From positions 248,001 through 312,000 of the forward strand of contig NZ_JAHVHT010000004.1 of assembly GCF_019802125.1 (NCBI RefSeq): DNA of 64,000 nucleotides, given 5' to 3'. The position numbers and the translations under genes were made by a program. Of the stretch, positions 42,634-50,365 are shown in pieces. The DNA comes from Tateyamaria omphalii (lineage in GTDB: Bacteria > Pseudomonadota > Alphaproteobacteria > Rhodobacterales > Rhodobacteraceae). Under the pieces are notes generated by a model. It was not told where the DNA came from, did not search any database, and saw only the letters and a program-made list of their open reading frames with translations. The number at the start of each line of letters is the position of its first letter. Within the stretch, counting starts at the first letter, position 1.

Positions 42634-43473
42634 TTATCCGCGTTGTGACGGGTGCCAGAAGGTCACCCGCTTTTCGATCCAGGCCACGATGCCATAGAAT
42701 GCCGTGCCTGCCAAAGCTGCGACGGCGATTTCAGCCCAGACGAGGTCGATGCTCAAGCTGCCCACGCCGGTCGAGATGCGAAATCCCATGCCGCGCGTGG
42801 GCGAGCCGAAATATTCGGCAACGATGGCCCCGATGAGCGCCAGCGTGGTGGCGATCTTGAGCCCGTTGAAGATGAACGGCATGGCCGCAGGCAGGCGCAG
42901 GCGGAAGAGCATCTGCCAATAGCTCGCCGCATAGGTCCGCATCAGGTCACGCTGCATGGCGCTGGCCTCGTTCAGCCCCTGCACGGTGTTCACGAGGATG
43001 GGGAAGAAGACCATGACCACGACCACCGCCGCTTTGGACTGCCAGTCAAAGCCGAACCAGTTCACCATGATGGGCGCGATGCCGACGATGGGCAGCGCAG
43101 CGACGAAGTTGCCGATGGGCAGCAGCCCGCGGGTCAGGAACGCCGACCGGTCAATCGCGATGGCCGCGACAAAGGCGGCAACGGCCCCGATGGCAAAGCC
43201 GCGCAGCGCGCCCTTAAGCACGGTCTGCTGGAAGTCGATCCAAAGCACATTGGTCGAAGTTGCAAAGGTCTGCGCGACAGTCGAGGGTGCAGGCAGAATC
43301 ACCGGCGAAACGCCGAAACCGCGCACCAGCCCCTCCCAGATCACCAGCAGGGTCAGTCCAAAGATGACCGGCACGGCAATGCGCACCGCGCGGCTCTCAC
43401 CCTGCTGTGCAAGCCAGGCGTTCAACGCCCAGCCCCCCAACCAGGCCACCAGCGCAAGAACCAGCCACATCAT
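42634..43473 (-). CDS. ABC transporter permease, pyrimidine cluster
   Basis: 279 residues, six or seven helices. The EAA-type loop MQRDLMRTYAASYWQMLFRLRLP near residue 175 binds the ATPase, and LPIVGIAPIMVNWFGFDW near 130 is typical of the SsuC/TauC/ThiX group. The C-terminal MGFRISTGVGSLSIDLVWAEI is also family-like. It overlaps the second permease by four bases (43470-43473). It imports, with its partner permease, the ligand of the downstream binding protein. Confidence 0.88.
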   Translation of the reverse strand: MMWLVLALVAWLGGWALNAWLAQQGESRAVRIAVPVIFGLTLLVIWEGLVRGFGVSPVILPAPSTVAQTFATSTNVLWIDFQQTVLKGALRGFAIGAVAAFVAAIAIDRSAFLTRGLLPIGNFVAALPIVGIAPIMVNWFGFDWQSKAAVVVVMVFFPILVNTVQGLNEASAMQRDLMRTYAASYWQMLFRLRLPAAMPFIFNGLKIATTLALIGAIVAEYFGSPTRGMGFRISTGVGSLSIDLVWAEIAVAALAGTAFYGIVAWIEKRVTFWHPSQRG

Positions 43474-44402
43474 GTCGCCATCCCCATGCGCTTCAGCGTC
43501 ACCCGCTGGATCACATCAAGCAAGGTCACCAGCGCCCCCGCCAGCACCGCCGCAGCAAAGAGCGCCGACCAGATCGCAAGCGGCGTGCCGAATTGGTCCC
43601 CGATCAGGATGCGGGCACCAAGGCCGGAGATAGCCCCTGTAGGCAACTCACCGACGATTGTGCCCACCAGCGCTGCAGCGATCCCGACCTTCAGCGACGT
43701 AAACAGATAGGGCACCGAGGCGGGCAGACGCAGGCGCAGGAAACTCTGCAAGCCACTGGCATTGTAGGTCCGCAACAGATCGAGTTGCGACGTGTCCGGC
43801 GCGCGTAACCCCTTCACCATGCCCACCAGCACCGGGAAGAAACACAGGTAAGCCGAGATAATGGCCTTTGGCACGCCTCGCCCTTCAATCCCCACCTGAG
43901 ACGACAGCACGATGATCATCGGCGCCAGTGCCACTATAGGAATGGTCTGGCTGATGATGGCCCATGGCATCAGGCTCAGCTGCGCAGTGCGGGAATAGAC
44001 GATGGCAACAGCGCCGACGATCCCCAGCAGCGTGCCCAGCGCAAAGCCCCATAGCGTCGATTGCAGGGTGATCCAACCGTGATAAATCAGCCCACGCTTC
44101 GACCAGGGCCGCCCCTTGGCTACCATCTCTCCCGTTGTCTTCCACAACTCCTGTCCCACCTGCGCAGGTGTGGGCAAGCGCGGCCTTTCAAGGGCATAGC
44201 CGAGGCGCACATGTTCGGAATTATCAGCCATCAAACGCCAAACAGACACCTCGCGGCGTGGCACAGATCCTTCGGGCACCACGACCTCTCCTGCACGCTC
44301 CGCCTGATCCAGCGCCACCCGCACGTTCATGGGGGCCACGGCGAGATACCAGATGCCAACGATCACGGCCAAAACGGTCAGAACAGGGAGCAGAGATCGC
44401 AT
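43470..44402 (-). CDS. ABC transporter permease, pyrimidine cluster (second)
   Basis: 310 residues from the ATG at 44402 (GAGG ten bases upstream; a GTG at 44411 is less likely). One N-terminal helix is followed by a 70-residue periplasmic loop, then a SsuC-type permease domain (IISQTIPIVALAPMIIVLSS near 165; EAA loop LDLLRTYNASGLQSFLRLRLP near 225). Heterodimer partner of the 42634-43473 permease. A 243-base gap with inverted repeats separates it from the ATPase gene. Confidence 0.88.
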   Translation of the reverse strand: MRSLLPVLTVLAVIVGIWYLAVAPMNVRVALDQAERAGEVVVPEGSVPRREVSVWRLMADNSEHVRLGYALERPRLPTPAQVGQELWKTTGEMVAKGRPWSKRGLIYHGWITLQSTLWGFALGTLLGIVGAVAIVYSRTAQLSLMPWAIISQTIPIVALAPMIIVLSSQVGIEGRGVPKAIISAYLCFFPVLVGMVKGLRAPDTSQLDLLRTYNASGLQSFLRLRLPASVPYLFTSLKVGIAAALVGTIVGELPTGAISGLGARILIGDQFGTPLAIWSALFAAAVLAGALVTLLDVIQRVTLKRMGMAT

Positions 44403-44424
44403 CAGATGCACACCTCAGCTTCAT

Positions 44425-44489
44425 TGTTCCACAAATATGCAAATGCTCCGTCCGCCACGCAGCGCAATTTCTTGCATATTTTAAGAACA
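44425..44489. repeat. Large inverted repeat between ATPase and permease genes
   Basis: TGTTC..AAATATGCAA (44425-44442) and TTGCATATTT..GAACA (44472-44489) are inverted 18-bp arms with three mismatches and a 29-bp spacer. It could be an internal promoter operator or an mRNA hairpin. It lies just upstream of the permease start at 44402. Confidence 0.55.
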
Positions 44490-44601
44490 ATGAAAGGGTT
44501 TTGGTTTGAGTTGGTCCCACGGTACAGGCAGGCATGCCGATGGCCGTGAACGATGAAGATGGGGGTGGCCGCGCCCTTAAACCAGATGCGGTCCGGCTGT
44601 G

Positions 44602-44626
44602 GGCGGCAAGCAATGCTTGCCGTCCC
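44602..44626. repeat. Hairpin GGCAAGCA/TGCTTGCC in the operon gap
   Basis: GGCAAGCA-a-TGCTTGCC with further flanking pairs (about 12 in all, one G-T), just below the ATPase stop at 44646. It could attenuate transcription between ATPase and permease or stabilise the upstream mRNA. Confidence 0.5.
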
Positions 44627-44645
44627 ATCCGGTAAAATCGTGCGC

Positions 44646-45449
44646 TCAGTCATAGGCATGCCCCGCCCGCAGCCCGTCCCGCACGCGGTGCGCGATGTCC
44701 AGAAACTCCGGCGTCTCGCGAATATCCAGAGGCCGCTCTCTCGGCAGAGAACTCTCGATCACATCGGTGATCCGCCCGGGTCGAGGCGACATCACCACGA
44801 TCTTGGTCGACAAGTAGACCGCCTCGGGGATGGAGTGAGTGACGAAGGCAATCGTCTTTTCCGTCCGCGCCCAAAGCTGCAAAAGCTGTTCATTCAGGTG
44901 GTCACGCACAATTTCGTCCAGCGCGCCAAATGGTTCATCCATCAGGAGGATATCAGCATCGAAAGCCAACGCCCGTGCAATCGACGCCCGCTGCTGCATC
45001 CCGCCGGACAGCTGCCAAGGAAACTTCTTCTCGAAACCTGACAGCTCTACCAGCTCCAGCGTCCGCGCCACCCGTTCGGCGATATCAGCCTTGGAGTATC
45101 CCATGATCTCCAACGGCAGCGAGATATTCCGACCAATCGTCCGCCACGGATACAGCCCCGCCGCCTGAAAGACGTAGCCGTAGGCGCGCGCTTTCCTTGC
45201 CTCCTCCGGCGTGGTGCCATTCACGGTGATTGTCCCGCCGGTCGGCTGCTCCAGATCCGCCATGCAGCGCAGAAAGGTTGTTTTCCCGCAGCCCGACGGA
45301 CCGATAAAGGAAACAAAGTCGCCCTTGGAAATGTCCAGCGACACACCCTTGAGCGCGTGGACCGGGCCGTCATTGGTTTGGAAAGTCAAATCCAGCGCGT
45401 CGGCCTGGATCACCGGGGCTTTTTCTCGGACCGGACCGTCTAAGGACAT
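44646..45449 (-). CDS. ABC transporter ATP-binding protein, pyrimidine cluster
   Basis: 267 residues. Walker A GPSGCGKTTFLR lies near residue 53, the signature LSGGMQQRASIARAL near 147, Walker B ILLMDEPFGALDEIVR near 170, and the switch His in FVTHSIPEAV near 205. It belongs to the SsuB/TauB/ThiZ type used for nitrate, sulfonate and pyrimidine-like solutes. Its start overlaps the end of the small exported protein by about ten bases (45440-45449). Confidence 0.92.
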   Translation of the reverse strand: MSLDGPVREKAPVIQADALDLTFQTNDGPVHALKGVSLDISKGDFVSFIGPSGCGKTTFLRCMADLEQPTGGTITVNGTTPEEARKARAYGYVFQAAGLYPWRTIGRNISLPLEIMGYSKADIAERVARTLELVELSGFEKKFPWQLSGGMQQRASIARALAFDADILLMDEPFGALDEIVRDHLNEQLLQLWARTEKTIAFVTHSIPEAVYLSTKIVVMSPRPGRITDVIESSLPRERPLDIRETPEFLDIAHRVRDGLRAGHAYD

Positions 45450-45802
45450 CGTCTCAGCCCTTGTCGCCAGTTGGGCGCGCCCTTGGGGTGAATGAGGATC
45501 AAATCCGGTTCGTCCGTTTCAATAATCATGTAGTCCAGATCGGATCGGCCCCCGATCCCTTCGCAGGTCAGTGATATCTGCTGCACACCGTCTTCGACCG
45601 GTTCGAGGTTGTCGATCTGGCAAACGTTGCTGCCAAACTCGAACCGTTGGCCCTGTACCCAGAATACCGGAACGCCCGCTTTCTCTCCGCTGGCATAAGC
45701 CGCGCAGCCATCCACGTTTCCAAAGACATCTTGCGCAGCCACGACACCGGGCACCATCAGCGAGACCGCCAAAGGTCCGAACCAACTTCTCTTTGCGCCC
45801 AT
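45440..45802 (-). CDS. Exported small protein in pyrimidine operon, unknown
   Basis: 120 residues from the ATG at 45802, one base inside the dihydropyrimidinase stop (TGATG). The signal peptide MGAKRSWFGPLAVSLMVPGVVA is followed by QDVFGNVDGCAAYASGEKAG and FGSNVCQIDNLEPV, then LTCEGIGGRSDLDYMII. Four Cys (for example about residues 32, 58, 77 and 119) may form disulphides. No family recognised. Translational coupling with hydA and overlap with the ATPase gene suggest a role with the transporter. Confidence 0.65.
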   Translation of the reverse strand: MGAKRSWFGPLAVSLMVPGVVAAQDVFGNVDGCAAYASGEKAGVPVFWVQGQRFEFGSNVCQIDNLEPVEDGVQQISLTCEGIGGRSDLDYMIIETDEPDLILIHPKGAPNWRQGLRRCP

Positions 45803-47262
45803 CAAATCCCCGCCGGAATGTTCAATGGATCGCGCTCGATCATCTTGGGTGCGGTCAGCGCTTTCCACTTCGACAACGCCACAGAGGCAGACGGGAAGGC
45901 GGGCCGCGGCACGAACTTGCCCCGGCCGGGCGACGGTTGCGAATTCTGACCCCAAGCCCAGATCACTTCACCCCGGCTCAGCGTGTAACGCGACTGCGCC
46001 TTTACCTCGAACCCTTCGAACACGTTGTAGTCCAGCACAGAGTGATGATTGGCGGGCGAAATCGTTTTGGTGATCTTCGGATCCCACACCACGATATCCG
46101 CATCGGCCCCTTCCACCAGCGCACCCTTCTTGGGATAGATGTTCAGGATCTTCGCCACGTTGGTGGAGGTACATGCAACGAACTCGTTGGGCGTCAACCG
46201 CCCGGTCTCCACCCCCTCGGTCCAGAGCACGGCCAGCCGCTCCTCCAACCCGTTAGAGCCGTTGGGAATGATCCGGAAGTCATCGCGCCCTGCCCGCTTC
46301 TGTTCAGTGTTGAACGCCGCATGGTCCGTCGCGACGACCTGCAGCGACCCGGCCTGCAGACCCGCCCACAGCGAGTCCTGATGATCCTTCGACCGGAAGG
46401 GCGGCGACATCACCCGCCGCGCCGCATGGTCCCAATCCTTGTTGAAATACTCGCTTTCATCCAGCGTCAGGAACTGGATCAGCGGCTCACCATAGACCCG
46501 CATCCCCTTCTGCCGCGCGCGCCGGATCGCTTCATGCGCCTGCTCACAGGACACGTGGACGATATAGAGCGGCACACCGGCAGCGTCGGCAATGGTGATA
46601 GCGCGGTTCGCGGCTTCACCCTCGAACTCCGGCGGCCGGGAATAGGCGTGGCCCTCCGGCCCGGTGATCCCCTGATCGAAATACTTCTGCTGCATCTCGG
46701 CCACCAGATCGCCGTTCTCGGCATGGACCATGGGCAGCGCGCCCAACTCGGCGCAGCGCTTGAAGGACGCGAACATCTCGTCATCCTCGATCATGAGCGC
46801 ACCCTTGTAGGCCATGAAGTGCTTGAAAGAGTTCACACCCATGTCGACCGCATCCTTCATCTCGTTGAAGATGCTCTCGTCCCAGCCGGTGATGGCCATG
46901 TGATAGCCGACGTCCGAACAGATCTGCGGCGCGGATTTGCGGTGCCACTCGTTGATCGCATTCTTGATCGACCCGTCGGCCCCCGGCAGGCAGAAGTCCA
47001 CGATCATCGTGGTCCCACCTACAGCCGCCGCCCATGTGCCGGACTCAAAGGTCTCGGCGGCGGTCGTGCCCATAAATGGCATCTCCAGATGCGTGTGGGG
47101 GTCGATCCCACCGGGAATGACATAAGCGCCCTCGGCGTCGATATACTCGTCGCCCGACAGATCCTCGCCAATCTGCTTGATGGTCTCGCCTTCGACCAGA
47201 ACGTCCGCTTTCCAGGTCCGGTCCGCTGTGCAGACCATCCCACCCTTGATCACCTTGGTCAT
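45802..47262 (-). CDS. hydA: Dihydropyrimidinase
   Basis: 486 residues. The amidohydrolase metal ligands are visible: GGIDPHTHLEMPF near residue 54, the carboxylated Lys in SFKHFMAYKGALM near 148, HAENGDLVAEMQ near 180, and VHVSCEQAHEAI near 238. It hydrolyses dihydrouracil or dihydrothymine to the N-carbamoyl-beta-amino acid, using two Zn ions. It is the second step of the pathway started by PreTA and completed by the amidohydrolase at 47718-48968. Its stop couples to the next small gene. Confidence 0.93.
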   Translation of the reverse strand: MTKVIKGGMVCTADRTWKADVLVEGETIKQIGEDLSGDEYIDAEGAYVIPGGIDPHTHLEMPFMGTTAAETFESGTWAAAVGGTTMIVDFCLPGADGSIKNAINEWHRKSAPQICSDVGYHMAITGWDESIFNEMKDAVDMGVNSFKHFMAYKGALMIEDDEMFASFKRCAELGALPMVHAENGDLVAEMQQKYFDQGITGPEGHAYSRPPEFEGEAANRAITIADAAGVPLYIVHVSCEQAHEAIRRARQKGMRVYGEPLIQFLTLDESEYFNKDWDHAARRVMSPPFRSKDHQDSLWAGLQAGSLQVVATDHAAFNTEQKRAGRDDFRIIPNGSNGLEERLAVLWTEGVETGRLTPNEFVACTSTNVAKILNIYPKKGALVEGADADIVVWDPKITKTISPANHHSVLDYNVFEGFEVKAQSRYTLSRGEVIWAWGQNSQPSPGRGKFVPRPAFPSASVALSKWKALTAPKMIERDPLNIPAGI

Positions 47263-47285
47263 GTCATCTCTCCTCTGTCAGCTGT

Positions 47286-47329
47286 TTCTTCTGACGAAAA
47301 ATACGACGGGGTCTGGGGCAGAGCCCCAG
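47286..47329. repeat. 44-bp intergenic repeat, copy B
   Basis: 41 of 44 positions match copy A at 33953-33996, with the same stem CTGGGGC/GCCCCAG. It ends at the stop of the 106-residue gene and lies 24 bp upstream of the dihydropyrimidinase start. Confidence 0.65.
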
Positions 47330-47650
47330 TCACACAGATGCAAAACACCCCAACGCCGGCCCATGCACCCCAATGTCCAAGGGCCCGAAATCACTCTCCA
47401 CGCACAGCGAAAAGTAGCCCGCGCGCGGCAAGTATACCACGCGATAGGCGCCATCGCTGCGCGTCACGGTCCAGCAGCGCTGCGTGATGCCGCCGCTGAA
47501 GTTCACCGTGCATTCGAACGGCTGGACCAAGGCATCCTCAAAGGCTTGCACAATGGCGCGTTCGGCTTCGGTGCCACGCGGCGCATCCAGCGCCTCGGCG
47601 GCCACCAGATCGGCAATGCGGTCGGCAAGGCTCAGGTCAGGATCGATCAC
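47330..47650 (-). CDS. Small protein in pyrimidine cluster, unknown
   Basis: About 106 residues from a GTG at 47650; a longer frame to 47746 would run through two tandem hairpins and into the amidohydrolase. It starts VIDPDLSLADRIADLVAAEAL, then EAERAIVQAFEDALVQPFECTVNFSGG, and ends with a cluster of aromatics and Cys (YFSLCVESDFGPLDIGVHG). No family recognised. It sits between the amidohydrolase and dihydropyrimidinase, both on the same strand. Confidence 0.55.
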   Translation of the reverse strand: MIDPDLSLADRIADLVAAEALDAPRGTEAERAIVQAFEDALVQPFECTVNFSGGITQRCWTVTRSDGAYRVVYLPRAGYFSLCVESDFGPLDIGVHGPALGCFASV

Positions 47651-47664
47651 ACCTGCCACCCCGC

Positions 47665-47712
47665 ACCGGAATTTTCCAAAAATTCCGGTCCGTTTTCCGT
47701 GTCGGAAAACGG
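47665..47712. repeat. Two back-to-back perfect hairpins
   Basis: ACCGGAATTTT-cca-AAAATTCCGGT (47665-47689) and CCGTTTTCCG-tgt-CGGAAAACGG (47690-47712) abut with no gap, just after the amidohydrolase stop at 47718. They may be terminators, mRNA end-protection elements or a REP-type element. Confidence 0.6.
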
Positions 47713-47717
47713 CCCCG

Positions 47718-48968
47718 TCACGCCACGATCTCCGCCGTCTCGACAACCGCGTGCATCAGCACATCCGCCCCTGCAGCGGCCCACTCTTTTGAGATTTCCT
47801 CGGCCTCGTTATGGCTCAGCCCGTCCACACAAGGACACATGACCATCGCCGTCGGCGCCACCTGGTTGATCCAGCACGCATCGTGCCCGGCCCCAGAAAT
47901 GATGTTCTGGTGCGAGTATCCCAACCGCTCTGCCGCTGACCGAACGGCGGTGACACAGTCCTCGTCAAAGGCCACAGGATCAAACCCGCCCACCTTCTCG
48001 AATGAAATGGTCAGCCCCATCTCGTCCGCAATCTTCTGACCCTCGGTACGCAGCCGCGCCTCCATATCCTCGATCACGCTCAACTCGGGTGACCGGAAAT
48101 CAACGGTGAAAACGACCTTGCCCGGGATCACGTTGCGCGAGTTCGGGTACACATCAATATGCCCCGCTGCCCCCACGGCGTGCGGCGCATGAGACCAGGC
48201 AATCTCGTCCACTTTCTCAAGCACCCGCGCCATGCCAAGACCCGCATTCTTGCGCATGGGCATAGGGGTCGAGCCGGTGTGACTGTCTTTCCCTTCAATC
48301 GTCACCTGCGTCCACGACAGGCCCTGCCCGTGGGTCACAACGCCGATATCCTTGCTTTCGGCCTCCAGGATGGGCCCCTGTTCGATGTGCAATTCAAAGA
48401 AAGCGTGCATCTTGCGCGCGCCAACTTCTTCATCGCCGCGCCAGCCGATGCGCTTCAACTCGTCGCCGAATGTCTTGCCCTCTGCATCGACACGGTCATA
48501 GGCCCAGTCCTGCGTATGGATGCCCGCAAACACGCCCGAGGACAGCATCGCTGGCGCATAGCGCGTGCCCTCTTCATTGGTGAAGTTCGTCACGACGATA
48601 GGATGTTTCGTCTTCACATCCAGATCGTTCAGCGTGCGAATGATCTCCAATCCTCCAAGCACGCCCAGAACGCCGTCGTATTTGCCGCCCGTGGGCTGGG
48701 TGTCGAGGTGTGAGCCCACATAGACCGGCAGCGCATCGGGATCGGACCCTGCGCGCATCGCAAACATATTGCCCATCTGGTCCAGACCCATGGTGCAGCC
48801 CGCGGCCTCGCACCATTCCTGAAACAGCGCACGGCCCTCGGCATCTTCATCTGTCAGGGTCTGCCGATTGTTGCCGCCCGCCACGCCGGGGCCGATCTTG
48901 GCCATCTCCATCAGGCTGTCCCACAGCCGCTCACCGTTGATCCGCAGGTTCTCGCCCGGTGCCGCCAT
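47718..48968 (-). CDS. Zn-dependent carbamoyl amidohydrolase (beta-ureidopropionase type, M20)
   Basis: 416 residues from the ATG at 48968 (GGGGA upstream). The metal site is visible: VGSHLDTQPTGGKYDGVLG near residue 80, FTNEEGTRYAPAMLSSGVF near 123, FELHIEQGPILE near 190, and SGAGHDACWI near 375. These enzymes hydrolyse N-carbamoyl-beta-alanine or N-carbamoyl amino acids. In this cluster the expected substrate is the dihydropyrimidinase product, giving beta-alanine, ammonia and CO2. Divergent from the TetR gene across a RutR-type box. Confidence 0.92.
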   Translation of the reverse strand: MAAPGENLRINGERLWDSLMEMAKIGPGVAGGNNRQTLTDEDAEGRALFQEWCEAAGCTMGLDQMGNMFAMRAGSDPDALPVYVGSHLDTQPTGGKYDGVLGVLGGLEIIRTLNDLDVKTKHPIVVTNFTNEEGTRYAPAMLSSGVFAGIHTQDWAYDRVDAEGKTFGDELKRIGWRGDEEVGARKMHAFFELHIEQGPILEAESKDIGVVTHGQGLSWTQVTIEGKDSHTGSTPMPMRKNAGLGMARVLEKVDEIAWSHAPHAVGAAGHIDVYPNSRNVIPGKVVFTVDFRSPELSVIEDMEARLRTEGQKIADEMGLTISFEKVGGFDPVAFDEDCVTAVRSAAERLGYSHQNIISGAGHDACWINQVAPTAMVMCPCVDGLSHNEAEEISKEWAAAGADVLMHAVVETAEIVA

Positions 48969-49002
48969 GTGATGTCCCCTTCTGCCGATGGTCGCGCGCT
49001 TT

Positions 49003-49018
49003 TTGACCAATTGGTAAA
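49003..49018. promoter_or_regulatory. RutR-type box in the amidohydrolase/rutR gap
   Basis: TTGACCAATTGGTAAA is a near-perfect match to the E. coli RutR consensus TTGACCANNTGGTCAA (15 of 16 where defined). It lies between the divergent starts at 48968 and 49125, 35 bp before the amidohydrolase start, and should let uracil or thymine derepress the operon. Confidence 0.8.
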
Positions 49019-49124
49019 GCCACGATTGCCAGCCAGCCCTTTTCTGTCAAGAACTGCTTTGAACAGAATTGCCCAAGGGCCACGCATCTGCCTAGACTTG
49101 CAGCAGATCACGAGGGAAGTCCGA

Positions 49125-49748
49125 ATGCCTGATGGCGCAGAGAAGAAACCCAGCCGCATCCAGCTGCGCAACCGCAGTCTGATCCTGGATGCAGCGCTCG
49201 ACGTGTTCTCGGCCTATGGCTACCGCGGCGCGACGCTTGACCAGATTTCCGTCGCCTCGGGCCTGTCGAAGCCCAACATTCTATACTACTTTGCCGGCAA
49301 GGAAGACATCCATGTCACCCTGCTCAACCAGTTGATGGAGACGTGGCTTGACCCGCTGGTCGAAATGGATGCCAGCGGCGATCCGCTAGAAGAGCTGCTG
49401 GCCTATGTGCAGCGCAAATTGGACATGGCCCGCGAGCTGCCCCGCGAAAGCCGCCTGTTCGCGGGCGAAATCATACAGGGCGCCCCACGGATGCTGCCGC
49501 ATCTGGAGGCCGACCTCAAACCGCTCTTTGACGAAAAATGCGCCGTGATCCAGGCATGGGTTGATGAGGGCAAGCTGGCGCCCATCGATCCGCGACATCT
49601 CATCTTTTCCATCTGGTCGACGACCCAGCATTACGCCGACTTCGCTGTCCAGATCGGGGTGCTTATGCGCACGGATGTGGCCGCCCCCGGCGCCGACGCC
49701 TACCTGCGCGATCTGTTCACAAAGCTTTTGATGCCCGCGACACGTTAA
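49125..49748 (+). CDS. rutR: TetR family regulator, RutR type
   Basis: 207 residues from the ATG at 49125 (GAGGGA upstream). The HTH is LILDAALDVFSAYGYRGATL, then QISVASGLSKPNILYYFAGKEDI (about residues 15-57), a strong RutR match. The C-terminal TetR_C domain (LPRESRLFAGEIIQGAPRM) is that of RutR, which binds uracil and thymine. RutR boxes lie at 49003-49018 and 53064-53079. It sits inside the cluster, which makes it the likely repressor. Confidence 0.87.
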   Translation: MPDGAEKKPSRIQLRNRSLILDAALDVFSAYGYRGATLDQISVASGLSKPNILYYFAGKEDIHVTLLNQLMETWLDPLVEMDASGDPLEELLAYVQRKLDMARELPRESRLFAGEIIQGAPRMLPHLEADLKPLFDEKCAVIQAWVDEGKLAPIDPRHLIFSIWSTTQHYADFAVQIGVLMRTDVAAPGADAYLRDLFTKLLMPATR

Positions 49749-49854
49749 CGGTTCGTCAACCTTCGTTACTCATTTGCCGGGCCAATTAACGCTCTGTTCA
49801 GACTCTTGCCGCACAAACCGTACCGGGTGAGGGCGTGAAGCCTATGAGTGGAAT

Positions 49855-50361
49855 ATGAGTATCTTATCAATCTTCGGCGGCGGTGGAGGCAGCCCGCAAC
49901 CGACACAACAACCATCGAACCAACAGCAGACCGATCAAAGCACGGATGAAACGAGCACGGCTGCCAATGAAAGTCAGGACAGCGGTGCCGCAACCTCTGG
50001 CAACGCAGCCCAGACACAGGACACGGCGGCCCCTGCTCCGGCAACCGGAGCGGATCAATCAACCGCGATTGCGGCACCACCGCCAAGCGAGCCGAAAGCC
50101 GACGCGGCCCGTGTCGCCACGCTGAGCGAGACCGGAGACAGCACAAGCGCGCAATCCATTGTGGAGGCTGCGATTGCGGAAACACCGGAGCAGATCGAGG
50201 CTGACGCGCGTCGCTTTGCAGAAGCGGCCCAACAGCAGCAGCGTCTCGAGATGCTGATCGAAGCGGTGAACACGCCGGTCGAGGCGACATCGCTCGTCGC
50301 CCCGGCAGCGAACAACGATGAGGCCGCAGCGGCCGCCAAGGAAGACGGCACGCCGGTCTAG
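49855..50361 (+). CDS. Low-complexity Gln/Ala/Thr-rich protein, unknown
   Basis: 168 residues. After MSILSIFGGGGGSPQ the first 100 residues are low-complexity and rich in Q, T, S, A and P. The second half has a likely helical segment ETPEQIEADARRFAEAAQQQQRLEML near residues 108-133. It has no membrane helix. It lies on the opposite strand, convergent with preA only four bases away. No family recognised. Confidence 0.6.
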   Translation: MSILSIFGGGGGSPQPTQQPSNQQQTDQSTDETSTAANESQDSGAATSGNAAQTQDTAAPAPATGADQSTAIAAPPPSEPKADAARVATLSETGDSTSAQSIVEAAIAETPEQIEADARRFAEAAQQQQRLEMLIEAVNTPVEATSLVAPAANNDEAAAAAKEDGTPV

Positions 50362-50365
50362 CGTC

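Noticed and set aside
44602-44626. Hairpin as a CRISPR or attachment site
   Set aside because: Single copy with no repeat-spacer pattern and no integrase; a transcript hairpin is simpler.
45571-47487. 638-codon plus-strand frame opposite dihydropyrimidinase
   Set aside because: It shadows hydA, whose metal ligands are clear; composition is Arg/Pro/His-rich.
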